Under the pieces are notes generated by a model, which did no database searches, was not told where the DNA came from, and worked only from the letters and a program-made list of their open reading frames with translations. From positions 161,785 through 225,784 of the forward strand of contig NZ_QGKM01000013.1 of the NCBI RefSeq assembly GCF_003172875.1: a stretch of DNA of 64,000 nt, read 5' to 3'. Shown here in pieces: positions 1 to 9,545 of the stretch (position 1 is the stretch's first letter; every line of letters begins with the position of its first letter). The DNA comes from Leucothrix pacifica. GTDB taxonomy: Bacteria; Pseudomonadota; Gammaproteobacteria; Thiotrichales; Thiotrichaceae. The translations under genes and the position numbers were made by a program.

Positions 1-221
1 GAAACCTTAACGATCTCAATAAGCTTGTTCAGTTGCTTGATAATTTGCTCAATGATCTGCTCACTACCACTGGTTACCAGAGTTAGGCGAGATAGACTAT
101 CATCGTCCGTCGGTGCCACAGACAGTGACTCGATATTGTAACCACGTGCTGAAAACAAGCCGACTACACGAGACAACGCACCTGATTCATTTTCCATTAA
201 AATTGAAATTACATGTCGCAT
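1..221 (-). CDS. ilvH: Acetolactate synthase small (regulatory) subunit, N-terminal part
   Basis: The reverse strand from the ATG at 221 reads [20 protein letters not shown] and continues in frame to the window edge, so the 3' end is outside. This is the N-terminal ACT domain of IlvH/IlvN, which binds valine and controls the catalytic subunit in isoleucine, leucine and valine synthesis. The motif [20 protein letters not shown] is typical of the family. It starts 4 bases after the ilvB stop, so the two subunits form an operon. About 73 residues are visible. Confidence 0.95.
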   Translation of the reverse strand, partial: MRHVISILMENESGALSRVVGLFSARGYNIESLSVAPTDDDSLSRLTLVTSGSEQIIEQIIKQLNKLIEIVKV

Positions 222-225
222 AGGG

Positions 226-1929
226 CTATACCAAAATCATTTCATTCTGCCCTGCGCCTGCAGGAATCATCGGATAAACATTCTCTTCAGGATTCGTAAT
301 GAAGTCCAGAAAGTACAAACGTTGCTTGTTGTCAATCGCTTCTTTTAAAGCACCCTCTACATCAGCCGGATTCTTAATTTGTAAGCCTACATGGCCATAA
401 GCCTCAGCTAACTTGACAAAATCCGGTAACGAATCCATGTATGACATGGCGTAGCGTTTTTGATAGAAAAACTCTTGCCACTGACGAACCATACCAAGAT
501 ATCCATTATTCAAAGAAATAATATTCAGAGGTAATTGATACTGCAGGCAGGTTGCCAGCTCCTGAATACACATCTGGATACTGCCATCACCCGTAATACA
601 AGCAACTGTTTCATCCGGATGTGCCAACTGAACACCCATGGCTGATGGTAAGCCGAATCCCATTGTCCCTAAACCGCCAGAATTGATCCAACGGTTCGGC
701 TTATCAAAGCGATAATACTGTGCCGCCCACATCTGGTGTTGTCCGACATCTGAACAAACAAAGGCATCGCCATGGGTCAGTTGCCACAGCTTATCAATGA
801 CATACTGCGCTGTAATGAGTTCTTCGCCTTGGTCATAACGCAGACAGTCTGTCTTACGCCACTCGTTGATAGTATTCCACCACTCAGTATTTGCCTCTTT
901 ATCCGGTTTTTCGTTGCGCTTCTTAAGCTCATCGATTAAATCAGCCAACACCTGCTTCACATCACCCACGATAGGGATATCAACCATGACATTTTTTGAA
1001 ATAGAAGCCGGATCAATATCTACATGGATGATTTTTGCATTCGGGCAAAACTTTTCAATATTCCCGGTTACGCGGTCATCGAAGCGAGATCCGATCGCAA
1101 CCACCAAATCAGACTTATGCATTGCCATATTAGCTTCATACGTCCCATGCATACCAAGCATCCCAACGAACTGCGGATCGCTGGCAGGAAACGCGCCCAA
1201 GCCCATTAACGTGTTGGTAACAGGATAGTTAAGCATTCTAGCGAGCTCTGTCAGCTCACTTGAGGCTCCGGATAGGATAACGCCGCCACCGGTATACAAA
1301 ATCGGTGTTTTAGCTTCTAACAAAGCGTCAGCAGCCAGACGAATTTGTCTCGGATTGCCTTTGTTATTAGGATTATAAGAGCGAATGTTGACCTCTTCAG
1401 GGTACTCAAATTCACACTTTTCCTTGCCGTCAGTAATATCCTTGGGGATATCAATCAACACAGGCCCTGGACGACCGGTACTGGCTATGTAAAAAGCTTT
1501 TTTGATAGTCGGCGCTAAATCTTCAAGCGACTTCACCAAAAAGTTATGCTTAACACAAGGACGTGTAATGCCGATGATATCAACTTCCTGAAACGCATCG
1601 TTTCCAATCAAAGCACGGGGTACCTGACCTGTAAACACAACCAATGGAACAGAGTCCAAATGCGCATCTGCTATACCAGTCACTGCGTTGGTAGCACCTG
1701 GTCCGGAGGTAACGATTGCAACACCCACCTTATTGGTAGATTTTGCGTAGCCTTCCGCGGCATGAATTGCTGCTTGTTCGTGACGGACTAGGATATGGTC
1801 AATGTCAGCAGCCGCTTTATCTAGCTCATCATACAAAAACAGTACTGCGCCACCAGGATATCCAAAAATAGTATCCACGCCCTCTGCCTTCAGACTCTCA
1901 ACGAAAATCTTGGCTCCGGATAATTCCAC
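226..1929 (-). CDS. ilvB: Acetolactate synthase large (catalytic) subunit
   Basis: A 567-residue thiamine-diphosphate enzyme that condenses two pyruvates to acetolactate, or pyruvate with 2-ketobutyrate, as the first common step of branched-chain amino-acid synthesis. The N-terminal Pyr domain carries the catalytic Glu51 in [14 protein letters not shown]. The C-terminal PP domain carries the ThDP/Mg motif [15 protein letters not shown] followed by [13 protein letters not shown]. The length is normal for the family. The start is a GTG at 1927-1929 with an AGGAG ribosome site just upstream. ilvH follows after 4 bases. The 5' region of about 370 bases could hold control elements. Confidence 0.97.
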   Translation of the reverse strand: MELSGAKIFVESLKAEGVDTIFGYPGGAVLFLYDELDKAAADIDHILVRHEQAAIHAAEGYAKSTNKVGVAIVTSGPGATNAVTGIADAHLDSVPLVVFTGQVPRALIGNDAFQEVDIIGITRPCVKHNFLVKSLEDLAPTIKKAFYIASTGRPGPVLIDIPKDITDGKEKCEFEYPEEVNIRSYNPNNKGNPRQIRLAADALLEAKTPILYTGGGVILSGASSELTELARMLNYPVTNTLMGLGAFPASDPQFVGMLGMHGTYEANMAMHKSDLVVAIGSRFDDRVTGNIEKFCPNAKIIHVDIDPASISKNVMVDIPIVGDVKQVLADLIDELKKRNEKPDKEANTEWWNTINEWRKTDCLRYDQGEELITAQYVIDKLWQLTHGDAFVCSDVGQHQMWAAQYYRFDKPNRWINSGGLGTMGFGLPSAMGVQLAHPDETVACITGDGSIQMCIQELATCLQYQLPLNIISLNNGYLGMVRQWQEFFYQKRYAMSYMDSLPDFVKLAEAYGHVGLQIKNPADVEGALKEAIDNKQRLYFLDFITNPEENVYPMIPAGAGQNEMILV

Positions 1930-2297
1930 TAGCTTTCTCCTGATATAAATGCAAAGTCACGCGGAGCGAAAGCCCTTTCGAGCTAAGTATTGCGCCGCAA
2001 AAGTACGTCATAATAATATGCTTTTACGTTTAAATCATCCCCAGAATTTGTATTGCTGAACATATTGATAAAGAAGATACCAATCTGAATGTAATTAGCT
2101 CTAGATTCAAGCCGTTAGGCTCTAACATAGTCCTTAATAATTCATGACCGTCGATATGCTATCTAAGTATCGTTCTTAAAGCCAATGCACACCAATTGAA
2201 TAATATTAACACTACTAAAAGGTACTGATATCTATGGTACTAACACCGCTATGGATAAGGGGTAATGGATTCTATGTGAGTGGCTTTTTTACAGGCA
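1930..2297. other. Intergenic region upstream of ilvB
   Basis: About 370 bases without a recognised gene. It must contain the ilvBH promoter on the minus strand. Visible items are a possible 32-codon leader ORF (2030-2128) and a palindrome, cgaaagccctttcg, at 1967-1980 just before the ilvB ribosome site. No T-box and no hairpin followed by a U-run was found between the leader ORF and ilvB. Confidence 0.6.
2030..2128 (-). CDS. Possible ilv leader peptide (weak)
   Basis: A 32-codon ORF that begins ATG at 2128, two bases after an AAGGA, and ends with TAA at 2030, about 100 bases before ilvB. It reads MLEPNGLNLELITFRLVSSL and ends CSAIQILGMI. Thirteen of its 32 residues are Leu, Ile or Val. Leader peptides rich in these residues control ilv operons in enterobacteria by attenuation. 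Here the residues are scattered rather than in runs, the ribosome-site spacing is short, and no clear terminator follows, so this may be chance. Confidence 0.2.
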   Translation of the reverse strand: MLEPNGLNLELITFRLVSSLSICSAIQILGMI

Positions 2298-2326
2298 CAA
2301 AAAAACCCGGAAAACCGGGTATTTTT
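2298..2326 (-). terminator. Rho-independent terminator after tRNA-Met
   Basis: A six-base-pair stem, acccgg/ccgggt, with loop aaaa at 2305-2320. On the minus strand it is followed by a run of T (complement of the A run at 2299-2304). It lies about 30 bases downstream of the tRNA-Met 3' end. The plus strand also has a short T-run, so it may work both ways. Confidence 0.75.
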
Positions 2327-2357
2327 GGCGTTTCTTAATTATTAAGAAACTGTGTAA

Positions 2358-2434
2358 TGGTGGCTACACCGGGATTCGAACCTGGGACCCCATCATTATG
2401 AGTGATGTGCTCTAACCAGCTGAGCTATGTAGCC
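2358..2434 (-). tRNA. tRNA-Met (CAT), elongator type
   Basis: The reverse strand folds as a 77-nt tRNA: GGCTACAT acceptor strand, D-arm AGCTCAGCTGGTTAGAGC, anticodon stem CATCA/TGATG with loop CTCATAA (anticodon CAT), and T-loop GGTTCGAATCC. An encoded CCA ends it at 2358. The G-C first pair and close match to the enterobacterial metT type identify the elongator rather than initiator tRNA. Confidence 0.95.
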
Positions 2435-2491
2435 AATCAATTCGTCGAGGGTGCGAAATATAGCGATATCCCCGACGGCTGTCAACCGTGT

Positions 2492-3586
2492 TTATACATT
2501 AAATCTAAAATGAACCACATCGCCTTCCTGCATGATGTAATCCTTACCTTCCAGACGCCACTTTCCGGCATCTTTTGCGCCCGCTTCACCATTACACTCA
2601 ATGTAATCATCGTAGCCAACTACCTCTGCGCGAATAAAGCCTCGCTCAAAGTCAGTATGTATACGTCCGGCACCATTAGGGGCAGTAGCACCGACTGCAA
2701 CGGTCCATGCGCGTACTTCTTTCTCACCTGCAGTAAAGAAGGTCTGAAGATTCAACATGCTATATCCTGCACGAATAACCCGATTTAAGCCCGGCTCTTC
2801 TAAGCCGAGATCAGCCAAAAACTCCTGCTGATCCTCATCATCCAATTGGGACAACTCTTCTTCTAGTGAAGCACAGACAACGACCAATTCAGCCCCCTCT
2901 GTTTCAGCTTGTTTTCTCACCGAATCCAGCAACGGGTTATTCTCAAAACCATCATCATTAACATTAGCAATAAATAATAGCGGTTTAATTGTAATCAGCG
3001 TTAACTCACGAACCAATAGTCGCTCATCATCTGTAAAATCGAACGAACGTGCTGGTTTAGCTTCACCTAAATGTTCATACAAACGCTCATAGAGCTCTTT
3101 TTGGGCGAGGGCGTCTTTGTTACCAGAGCGTGTGTTTTTCGTTACACGTGTAATTGCGCGCTCAACAGAGTCAAGGTCAGCCAGTGCCAGCTCAGTATTG
3201 ATTGTTTCGATATCTGCCAGCGGATCAACTTTTCCATTCACGTGAATGATGTCATCATTCTCAAAGCAACGAACGACCTGAGCAATCGCATCTGTCTCAC
3301 GAATATGGGACAAAAACTTGTTCCCTAAGCCTTCACCTTTTGATGCTCCTTCGACCAAGCCTGCGATATCCACAAACTCCATTGTTGTTGGAATAATCCG
3401 CTCTTTAGGCTTCACAATATCAGCCAGCGCCTGCAAACGTAGGTCAGGTACAGGCACAATACCGACGTTGGGCTCAATTGTACAAAACGGATAGTTTTCA
3501 GCCTGAATTCCAGCTTTAGTCAAAGCATTGAATAGAGTCGATTTGCCCACATTTGGCAAACCAACGATTCCACATTTAAAACCCAT
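2492..3586 (-). CDS. ychF: Obg-like ribosome-binding ATPase YchF
   Basis: A 364-residue TRAFAC-class P-loop NTPase that binds the 50S subunit and 70S ribosome and prefers ATP over GTP. G1 is GLPNVGKST near residues 8-16, and the G3 region is [21 protein letters not shown] coiled-coil segment and a C-terminal TGS domain, with [30 protein letters not shown], complete the usual layout and length. An AAGG site precedes the ATG. It follows pth by 14 bases, and the order rplY-pth-ychF is common in Gammaproteobacteria. Confidence 0.97.
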   Translation of the reverse strand: MGFKCGIVGLPNVGKSTLFNALTKAGIQAENYPFCTIEPNVGIVPVPDLRLQALADIVKPKERIIPTTMEFVDIAGLVEGASKGEGLGNKFLSHIRETDAIAQVVRCFENDDIIHVNGKVDPLADIETINTELALADLDSVERAITRVTKNTRSGNKDALAQKELYERLYEHLGEAKPARSFDFTDDERLLVRELTLITIKPLLFIANVNDDGFENNPLLDSVRKQAETEGAELVVVCASLEEELSQLDDEDQQEFLADLGLEEPGLNRVIRAGYSMLNLQTFFTAGEKEVRAWTVAVGATAPNGAGRIHTDFERGFIRAEVVGYDDYIECNGEAGAKDAGKWRLEGKDYIMQEGDVVHFRFNV

Positions 3587-3600
3587 GATCGTTACCTTAA

Positions 3601-4179
3601 CTATTTTGTGTGCAGAGTGTTCATAACCTTCTGCATATCACCAATAACAATTCTTTCAATCTCATCAGCCGCATCATCGATCGTCCGACGAATCTCTATT
3701 TCATCAGAGGCAGATGGACGCGACAACACATAATCAGCGACTTTCTTTGCATCACCGGGATGTCCGATACCCAGACGTAAGCGCCAATAATCTTTGCCTA
3801 TCTGAGCATGTAAATCGCGAAGGCCATTATGCCCGCCGTGACCACCGCCATTTTTCAGACGCACTGTACCGGGAAGAATATCTAACTCATCGTGAGCGAT
3901 TAGAATTTCATTGGGAGAAATTTTGAAAAATGACGACAGTTGTTTAACCGATAAACCACTGCGATTCATAAAGGTTGATGGCTTAAGAAGCCAGACAGTT
4001 GAGCCCGCAATGTCAATCTTGCAGCACTCGCCAGAGAAGCGGCTCTCAACCTTAAATATACCATTGTATCGACGAGCAAGCTCATCAACAAACCAAAACC
4101 CGGCATTGTGCCGGGTTCCGTCATACTTAGTACCAGGATTACCAAGACCCGCGATCAGTTTTATCGCTGAACCAGCCAC
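3601..4179 (-). CDS. pth: Peptidyl-tRNA hydrolase
   Basis: A 192-residue cytoplasmic esterase that frees tRNA from peptidyl-tRNA that drops off ribosomes. Family residues are visible: [20 protein letters not shown] with the catalytic His, the Asn in FMNRSG, the Asp in AHDELDI and the Asn in [13 protein letters not shown]. The start is GTG at 4177-4179, with AGGAG nine bases upstream. It lies 23 bases after rplY in a translation-related operon. Confidence 0.97.
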   Translation of the reverse strand: MAGSAIKLIAGLGNPGTKYDGTRHNAGFWFVDELARRYNGIFKVESRFSGECCKIDIAGSTVWLLKPSTFMNRSGLSVKQLSSFFKISPNEILIAHDELDILPGTVRLKNGGGHGGHNGLRDLHAQIGKDYWRLRLGIGHPGDAKKVADYVLSRPSASDEIEIRRTIDDAADEIERIVIGDMQKVMNTLHTK

Positions 4180-4202
4180 GTATTGGGACTCCTGTTTGTT
4201 AC

Positions 4203-4778
4203 TTACTTGGTGACAGTCGCAATTGACAAGTCATGATCTTCACCATGAGCCAACTGAACAGATTCAACACCTTCCGGAAGCTTCAGATCAGAAATATGAA
4301 TAGACTCACCCACTTTCAGATCAATCACATCAACTTCAACAAACTCAGGAATATCTTTAGGTAAGCAATATACTTCAAGATCCATCATGGCTTTACTGAT
4401 TTTACCACCATCAGTCTTAACACCAGCACACGCATCTTCGTTAACGAAGTGTAACTGTACAACAACCTTGATCTTCTCGTTAGAGCTTACACGCTGTAAA
4501 TCAGCATGCAAAACAACTGGACGTGCAGGATGACGTTGCAAGTCACGTAGCAATACTTTCTCAGCGCTACCGTCAATGTTCAGGTTGATGATTGAAGAAT
4601 AGAATTGCTCTTCCTGTAAGTGACGAACCAGCTGGTTCTCAGCAAGGCTGATAGAAACAGCTTCGCCTTCACCACCGTAAACGATAGCAGGAACTTTACC
4701 AGTGCGACGCAGGCGGCGGCTCGCACCTTTGCCTGAGTCTGTACGCAATACTGCGTCTAGAGTGTATGAATTAGCCAT
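4203..4778 (-). CDS. rplY: 50S ribosomal protein bL25 (Ctc/TL5 type)
   Basis: A 191-residue 5S rRNA-binding ribosomal protein of the long form. The N-terminal L25 domain contains the RTDSGKGASRRLRRTGKVPAIVYG motif. A C-terminal beta domain of about 95 residues follows, containing KDIPEFVEVDVIDLKVGESI. The short Escherichia form lacks this second domain. The ATG has a GGAG five bases upstream. Between prs and rplY lies an 88-base gap with only a weak four-pair hairpin followed by ATTTTT. Confidence 0.95.
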   Translation of the reverse strand: MANSYTLDAVLRTDSGKGASRRLRRTGKVPAIVYGGEGEAVSISLAENQLVRHLQEEQFYSSIINLNIDGSAEKVLLRDLQRHPARPVVLHADLQRVSSNEKIKVVVQLHFVNEDACAGVKTDGGKISKAMMDLEVYCLPKDIPEFVEVDVIDLKVGESIHISDLKLPEGVESVQLAHGEDHDLSIATVTK

Positions 4779-4866
4779 GGGATCTCCAGATAACTAAAAA
4801 TGTCCGTTAGGACTTTAATAAAACGACCGATGCATTCGCGACCAAATTGCACCAACCGACAAAAAA

Positions 4867-5826
4867 TTATACTTCCCCGAACAAGTCACTAACCGACTGA
4901 TCAAGGTTAATATGCTGCATCGTATCTGCAAGCACCTGCGCAACCGTCAGCTGACGGATCTTCTCACACTGCTGCGCTTGTACAGACAGCGGTATGGAAT
5001 TACTAACCACAACTTCGTCGAGCTGTGAGCCACTGATATTGTCAACTGCAGGACCGGAGAATACTGCGTGCGTCGCATACGCGACCACTTTCTTAGCACC
5101 CTTCTCTTTCAACGCTTCAGCCGCATGGCACAAAGTACCTGCTGTATCCACCAAGTCATCGATTAATACACAGGTCTTTCCATTGACATCACCAATGATG
5201 TTCATAACCGCAGAGACATTCGGCTCCGGGCGACGCTTATCAATGATCGCTAGATCGACGTCACCTAATGTTTTTGACAATGCACGTGCACGAACAACAC
5301 CACCAACGTCTGGTGATACAACCATTAGGTCATCATAATTCTTACTAAGAATATCCTGACGCATCACACCTGAGGCGTAGATATTGTCTACGGGTAAGTC
5401 AAAGAAACCTTGAATCTGATCAGAATGCAGATCAATAGTCAGTACACGGTCTACATGACTGGTAGACAGCATATCAGCAACGAGCTTGGCGGAAATAGGA
5501 ACGCGACGAGAGCGAACTCTTCGGTCTTGGCGCGCGTAACCGTAGTAAGGGATAACCGCTGTGATCCTTCCTGCTGACGCTCTGTATAGTGCATCAACCA
5601 AAATAAGAAGCTCCATGAGATTATCATTCGTTGGTGCACACGTTGGCTGTACAACAAAGACATCCTGGCCACGAACATTTTCAAGGACTTCGGCATGCAC
5701 TTCGCCATCACTGAAACGGCTTAGCTGCAATCTGCCAAGAGGGACACCAACACAGTCTGCAACTTCTTGTGCTAGCATTGGATTCGCATTACCTGCGAAA
5801 ATCATCATCCTGCTTATCTCGGACAT
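4867..5826 (-). CDS. prs: Ribose-phosphate pyrophosphokinase (PRPP synthase)
   Basis: A 319-residue class I PRPP synthase. It transfers pyrophosphate from ATP to ribose-5-phosphate, giving the precursor of purines, pyrimidines, His, Trp and NAD. Visible motifs are the flexible-loop region YARQDRR, the metal-binding [14 protein letters not shown] and the PRPP-binding loop [13 protein letters not shown]. The ATG has an AGGAAGAG site seven bases upstream. A strong terminator hairpin lies only about 20 bases upstream on the same strand, leaving no room for a separate promoter. Confidence 0.97.
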   Translation of the reverse strand: MSEISRMMIFAGNANPMLAQEVADCVGVPLGRLQLSRFSDGEVHAEVLENVRGQDVFVVQPTCAPTNDNLMELLILVDALYRASAGRITAVIPYYGYARQDRRVRSRRVPISAKLVADMLSTSHVDRVLTIDLHSDQIQGFFDLPVDNIYASGVMRQDILSKNYDDLMVVSPDVGGVVRARALSKTLGDVDLAIIDKRRPEPNVSAVMNIIGDVNGKTCVLIDDLVDTAGTLCHAAEALKEKGAKKVVAYATHAVFSGPAVDNISGSQLDEVVVSNSIPLSVQAQQCEKIRQLTVAQVLADTMQHINLDQSVSDLFGEV

Positions 5827-5846
5827 GATTAGTCTCTTCCTAAATG

Positions 5847-5873
5847 AAAAAAGTCTGCTTAGAGCAGACTTTT
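5847..5873 (-). terminator. Perfect terminator hairpin between tRNA-Gln and prs
   Basis: An 11-base-pair perfect stem, aaaagtctgct/agcagactttt, with a three-base loop. On the minus strand it ends in TTTTTT. It lies downstream of tRNA-Gln and directly upstream of the prs ribosome site. It may end the ispE/tRNA-Gln transcript or act as an attenuator or processing site for prs. Confidence 0.8.
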
Positions 5874-5884
5874 ATCGGAAATAA

Positions 5885-5959
5885 TGGCTGGGTCGGTAGG
5901 GTTCGAACCTACGAATGCCGAGATCAAAACCCGGTGCCTTACCACTTGGCGACGACCCA
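5885..5959 (-). tRNA. tRNA-Gln (TTG)
   Basis: The reverse strand gives a 75-nt tRNA starting TGGGTCG and ending CGACCCAGCCA, with CCA encoded. The anticodon stem CCGGG/CTCGG encloses loop TTTTGAT, so the anticodon is TTG. The T-arm is GTAGGTTCGAACCTAC. tRNA-Gln between ispE and prs is a known gammaproteobacterial arrangement. Confidence 0.95.
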
Positions 5960-5969
5960 TCAAATGAAA

Positions 5970-6839
5970 CTATTTTTTATCTGCGTATAGCTTCAGTGCT
6001 TTGAGTAACGGTGACGTGTTAACTGCTTTTGCTATAAAAGCACTCCACTCATCCGGAACCTTCTCTAACACAACTTCGGCTTCCTGAAGTGACTCGAAGG
6101 ATGCAAACAAACAACTGCCTGTTCCCGTCATTTTCGCTGTTGAATACTTACTCAACCAATTAAGCGATTTATCGACTTCAGAATACGTTTTCCTGACCAC
6201 TGACTCGAAGACGTTCTCGCTGTCTGCATCAGGAAAGTCGCGTATTCTAAGGATGGGTTTATCCCTTGTCAACACCTCTGATGAAAAAAGTTTCGCTGTT
6301 GAAATAAATACCCCCGGATGTATCACTAGGAACCATACCTCCGGCAAATCCAACGCTGTTAAATCCTCACCAATACCCTCTGCCCAAGCACTATACCCAT
6401 TCACGAATACCGGAACATCTGCACCCAATGTTGCTGCAATTGACATCAGCTCTGAATGACTGAGGTTACATTGCCACATCGCATTGAGCCCCAGTAAGGT
6501 TGTGGCAGCGTCTGAGCTACCACCACCAATACCACCACCCACCGGCAATAACTTCTCCACTCCCACATTCGCACCGTAACCGGTGCCTGTGTAATCTTTT
6601 AATGCCTGAGCAGCACGGACAATTAGATCATCCTTTGGTGCGACATCAGACAAACCATTGGTCCGCGATATCACACCATCATCTCGCAATGACAAACTTA
6701 CCTGATCAGAGTAATCCAACAACTGGAACACTGTCTGTAGATTATGATAACCATCTTCCCGCCTACCAGTAATATGCAGGAAGAGGTTTAGTTTCGCAGG
6801 TGCGGGTAAACGCCAGACTGGGTTTATCGGGTTTTCCAT
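5970..6839 (-). CDS. ispE: 4-diphosphocytidyl-2-C-methyl-D-erythritol kinase
   Basis: A 289-residue GHMP kinase of the MEP (non-mevalonate) isoprenoid pathway. It phosphorylates the 2-hydroxyl of CDP-methylerythritol. The N-terminus PAPAKLNLFLHITGRREDGYHNL is the family signature with the catalytic Lys. The ATP-binding glycine-rich loop is PVGGGIGGGSSDAATTL, and the C-terminal GHMP motif is MTGTGSCLFA. It overlaps the 3' end of lolB by 16 bases, so the two are translationally linked. tRNA-Gln follows 10 bases later. Confidence 0.97.
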   Translation of the reverse strand: MENPINPVWRLPAPAKLNLFLHITGRREDGYHNLQTVFQLLDYSDQVSLSLRDDGVISRTNGLSDVAPKDDLIVRAAQALKDYTGTGYGANVGVEKLLPVGGGIGGGSSDAATTLLGLNAMWQCNLSHSELMSIAATLGADVPVFVNGYSAWAEGIGEDLTALDLPEVWFLVIHPGVFISTAKLFSSEVLTRDKPILRIRDFPDADSENVFESVVRKTYSEVDKSLNWLSKYSTAKMTGTGSCLFASFESLQEAEVVLEKVPDEWSAFIAKAVNTSPLLKALKLYADKK

Positions 6840-7468
6840 TGCTTAGCCAATACCCTTACATTCACTTTATCCTGTGCTCGGGAAATATTAATCTTGCCTG
6901 GCAATGCTGCGTAGCTGTTTCCTTGGTATGAAGAATAATCTATGACCCAACCTGACTGAATAATCTGTGTTGGACGACCTTGTCCGTCAAGCTTAACTTG
7001 TCCAACCGGGTATTGAGGAGCCATAACGCCTCTTACCCAATACGGCATACCATTAACTGGCATTTTTACGCGCATTTGCTGCTCAAGAAGACGTTCAGCA
7101 TCTGTTCCTGTATGAACTTTACCTTGCGATCTCAGGACTGCTTTGCCCGGACTCTGGTCAAGGACAGCAACAAGTGTTCCGGTGATGGGGTTTTTAATCT
7201 GCAATGTATATTGTTGTTTATTTTTCTGGAGCCAATTCAGGCCAAACGTCCAAGCATCACCCTGAAAGCGCAGTGCGGCTCTTCCACTCATATCCCAAGA
7301 CTGCATATTATTCATCGCAATCTGACGCTGCTGCCAGGGGTTCGCAACAGCGACCGGCTTAGGTTTGGTAACGGTAGCAGCCGGAGCGGTATTGACGGTC
7401 TGTACTGAACAGCCAGCCAGAGACGTACCAATAGCAGTAAGTGCTGCTAACGACTTCAGTTTATTCAT
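6824..7468 (-). CDS. lolB: Outer-membrane lipoprotein insertion protein LolB
   Basis: A 214-residue lipoprotein that takes lipoproteins from the periplasmic carrier LolA and places them in the outer membrane. The signal peptide MNKLKSLAALTAIGTSLAGC ends in a lipobox with Cys20. The mature part has the LolB pattern WDMSGRAALRFQGDAWTFGLNWLQ and a C-terminal YSSYQG region. Position next to ispE and a TPR lipoprotein matches other Gammaproteobacteria. Confidence 0.93.
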   Translation of the reverse strand: MNKLKSLAALTAIGTSLAGCSVQTVNTAPAATVTKPKPVAVANPWQQRQIAMNNMQSWDMSGRAALRFQGDAWTFGLNWLQKNKQQYTLQIKNPITGTLVAVLDQSPGKAVLRSQGKVHTGTDAERLLEQQMRVKMPVNGMPYWVRGVMAPQYPVGQVKLDGQGRPTQIIQSGWVIDYSSYQGNSYAALPGKINISRAQDKVNVRVLAKQWKTR

Positions 7469-7518
7469 TGGATTTTCCTTCCATGGTTATTGTTTACTAT
7501 TAAACTGTGCGGAACCCA

Positions 7519-9273
7519 TTATATATCGAATATTTTTTTCTGCATGGACTTCAGGCGCTCATCATCAGGGTACTGCTGAATCATACGCACTAGTAGGGCT
7601 TTAGCTTCCTGCTGTTGCCCTTGCATAATCATTACCTGGATCAAATGACTTGCTATTTCCGGATCTTCAGATTGCTCATAGGCGCTCATCAACAAAGACA
7701 TCGCTCCTTTTAAATCACCCTGCTTATACTTCAGCCAGCCCAGGCTATCAATTATAGCCACATCTTCGGGACGCAACTCATGTGCTTTTGATATGTAGGC
7801 AGCTGCATCTTCAAGACGATCTGTCTTCTCGAGTAGCATAAACCCTAATGCATTTAATGCATCAGCATTAGCAGGTTCCCGCACGATAATCTCTGCCAAC
7901 AAATCCTCTGCACGCTCTATTTGACCAATACTTTGAGCAATGATAGCGAACTGATAATTCATATTACTGTTATTGGGGTCTATCTGGTAAGCCTTCTCAA
8001 AAGCACCAACAGCGCCTTGGGCATCACCGTATTTAACCAATAACTCCGCTTCCAGACGCCAATAAAGTAGCTTCTGATCGGGAGACACTGCTGATTCACG
8101 CTGACCCTGTAGCCATTCCTCAGCAATATCTAAACTATATTGTTCGACCAGTAGCTCAGAAATTCGTCTTTGTGCACTACTGAAATATTGCCCTTCACCA
8201 ACATCACGATACTCTCTCAAAGCAGCATCCATCTCATTCCGGCTTTCATGTATTTCTGCTAAAAAGTGATGCGCCAGATTTTCGTATACAACGTTTTCTG
8301 CCAGTATGCGGGCATTTTTCTCAGCCTGAACGTACTGCCCTTGAGCAATGTGCAGTGCAACCAAAGATTTTAGTACCTCCAGATTACCCGGCGAGTTTTG
8401 ATAGATAATACTTAATTGATCAATTGCGCCCTGCTGATCATCATTGAGCATTAACAGTCTGGCATATTCAAGACGGCTAACATCATCAACATCAGGAGAT
8501 GTGACTAAGTTACTCATGACATCCAGTGATTCTTCTTCACGGCCCTGCTTATAAAGTGCTTTACTTCTCAGAACATTAGCTTCTGCATTCTCTTCAGGTG
8601 TTAGGCCACCTTTCAATGCATCGACGCGGGATATCACCTCACTGTAGCTGCGCTGATCTAAGGCAACACTCGCTAACTTCAACTGAGCCAGAGGCGTATC
8701 ATTGTATGACTTAACGTAAGTTTCAAAGGCTTTGAAAGCTTGTTTCTGGTGAGATTCCAGTGAGATTAATGAGGCCAGGAAGGACAACCCATCGTGATCA
8801 CCCTCTGAAATAAGCTGGTAGATATGATTGAGCTGTTTAGCAGATGCGTCGAACTGGTTATCTCTCAGCAGTAATAATGCCAAATACTGACGTGACTCCA
8901 CTAAATCCCCACCGAGAGCAACCCACTGTTTCGCACTGGCGATAGCTTTATCCAAGTATTCCGTTTGGGCGGCAGTTTCAGTCGCTACGCGCGCCAGCTC
9001 CGGATCGGTATTTCCCGGGAGAGCTCTCTCATAATGCAGTGTTGCATTTGCATCATCACCCTGCAACCGATACATTTCTGCAGCCATCACGTGATACATT
9101 TTTTGCCCATCAGAGATAGACGGGGACCTCACGACATCATCGGCGACGGCCAACGATGCTGCGTTTGTCTCACTCACCATAGGAAGCTCTGCGTCCGCGC
9201 AGCCACTCACTAAAGAAGACACACTGATTACTGTGAGAATAATAAAATTACGCACATCCAATTGTTTTCGCAT
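7519..9273 (-). CDS. TPR-repeat lipoprotein
   Basis: About 584 residues. I place the start at the ATG at 9273, because the protein then begins MRKQLDVRNFIILTVISVSS and leads straight to a lipobox, SLVSGC. An upstream in-frame start at 9315 would add 14 residues before the signal peptide. The mature protein is a chain of tetratricopeptide repeats, for example NADALNALGFMLLEKTDRLE and AIIDSLGWLKYKQGDLKGA near the C-terminus. Homologous TPR proteins sit beside lolB in pseudomonads. It probably acts as a scaffold at the outer membrane. The exact role is unknown. Confidence 0.85.
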   Translation of the reverse strand: MRKQLDVRNFIILTVISVSSLVSGCADAELPMVSETNAASLAVADDVVRSPSISDGQKMYHVMAAEMYRLQGDDANATLHYERALPGNTDPELARVATETAAQTEYLDKAIASAKQWVALGGDLVESRQYLALLLLRDNQFDASAKQLNHIYQLISEGDHDGLSFLASLISLESHQKQAFKAFETYVKSYNDTPLAQLKLASVALDQRSYSEVISRVDALKGGLTPEENAEANVLRSKALYKQGREEESLDVMSNLVTSPDVDDVSRLEYARLLMLNDDQQGAIDQLSIIYQNSPGNLEVLKSLVALHIAQGQYVQAEKNARILAENVVYENLAHHFLAEIHESRNEMDAALREYRDVGEGQYFSSAQRRISELLVEQYSLDIAEEWLQGQRESAVSPDQKLLYWRLEAELLVKYGDAQGAVGAFEKAYQIDPNNSNMNYQFAIIAQSIGQIERAEDLLAEIIVREPANADALNALGFMLLEKTDRLEDAAAYISKAHELRPEDVAIIDSLGWLKYKQGDLKGAMSLLMSAYEQSEDPEIASHLIQVMIMQGQQQEAKALLVRMIQQYPDDERLKSMQKKIFDI

Positions 9274-9545
9274 TAACGTCACTCTAACATCCGGGGCTTG
9301 TTGTAGAATAACCACTACTTCTACCGCAAACTTTTAAATAAGACCAGCGAGATTGCATGAAGTGCTCGAAAAAGCTGCCAACTGGATCTACATTTTTCAC
9401 AAAAAATCATGGGTAAAACTTTGTTTATACCCGAATAACCTCTTTTTTATACTCCTAAACGCGCATTATTGAAAGTCTACTTGTATTCCTCAGGTAGCTG
9501 ACAGAGAATCTAGCCTCCTGAAAATTCGTATAAAATGCTTACTGT

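Noticed and set aside
1967..1980. Palindrome before ilvB as a terminator or attenuator
   Set aside because: The six-base stem is short and has no T-run on the minus strand.
2402..2788. 128-codon plus-strand ORF overlapping tRNA-Met and ychF
   Set aside because: It is a reverse-frame shadow of ychF and the tRNA, with no ribosome site or recognisable domain.
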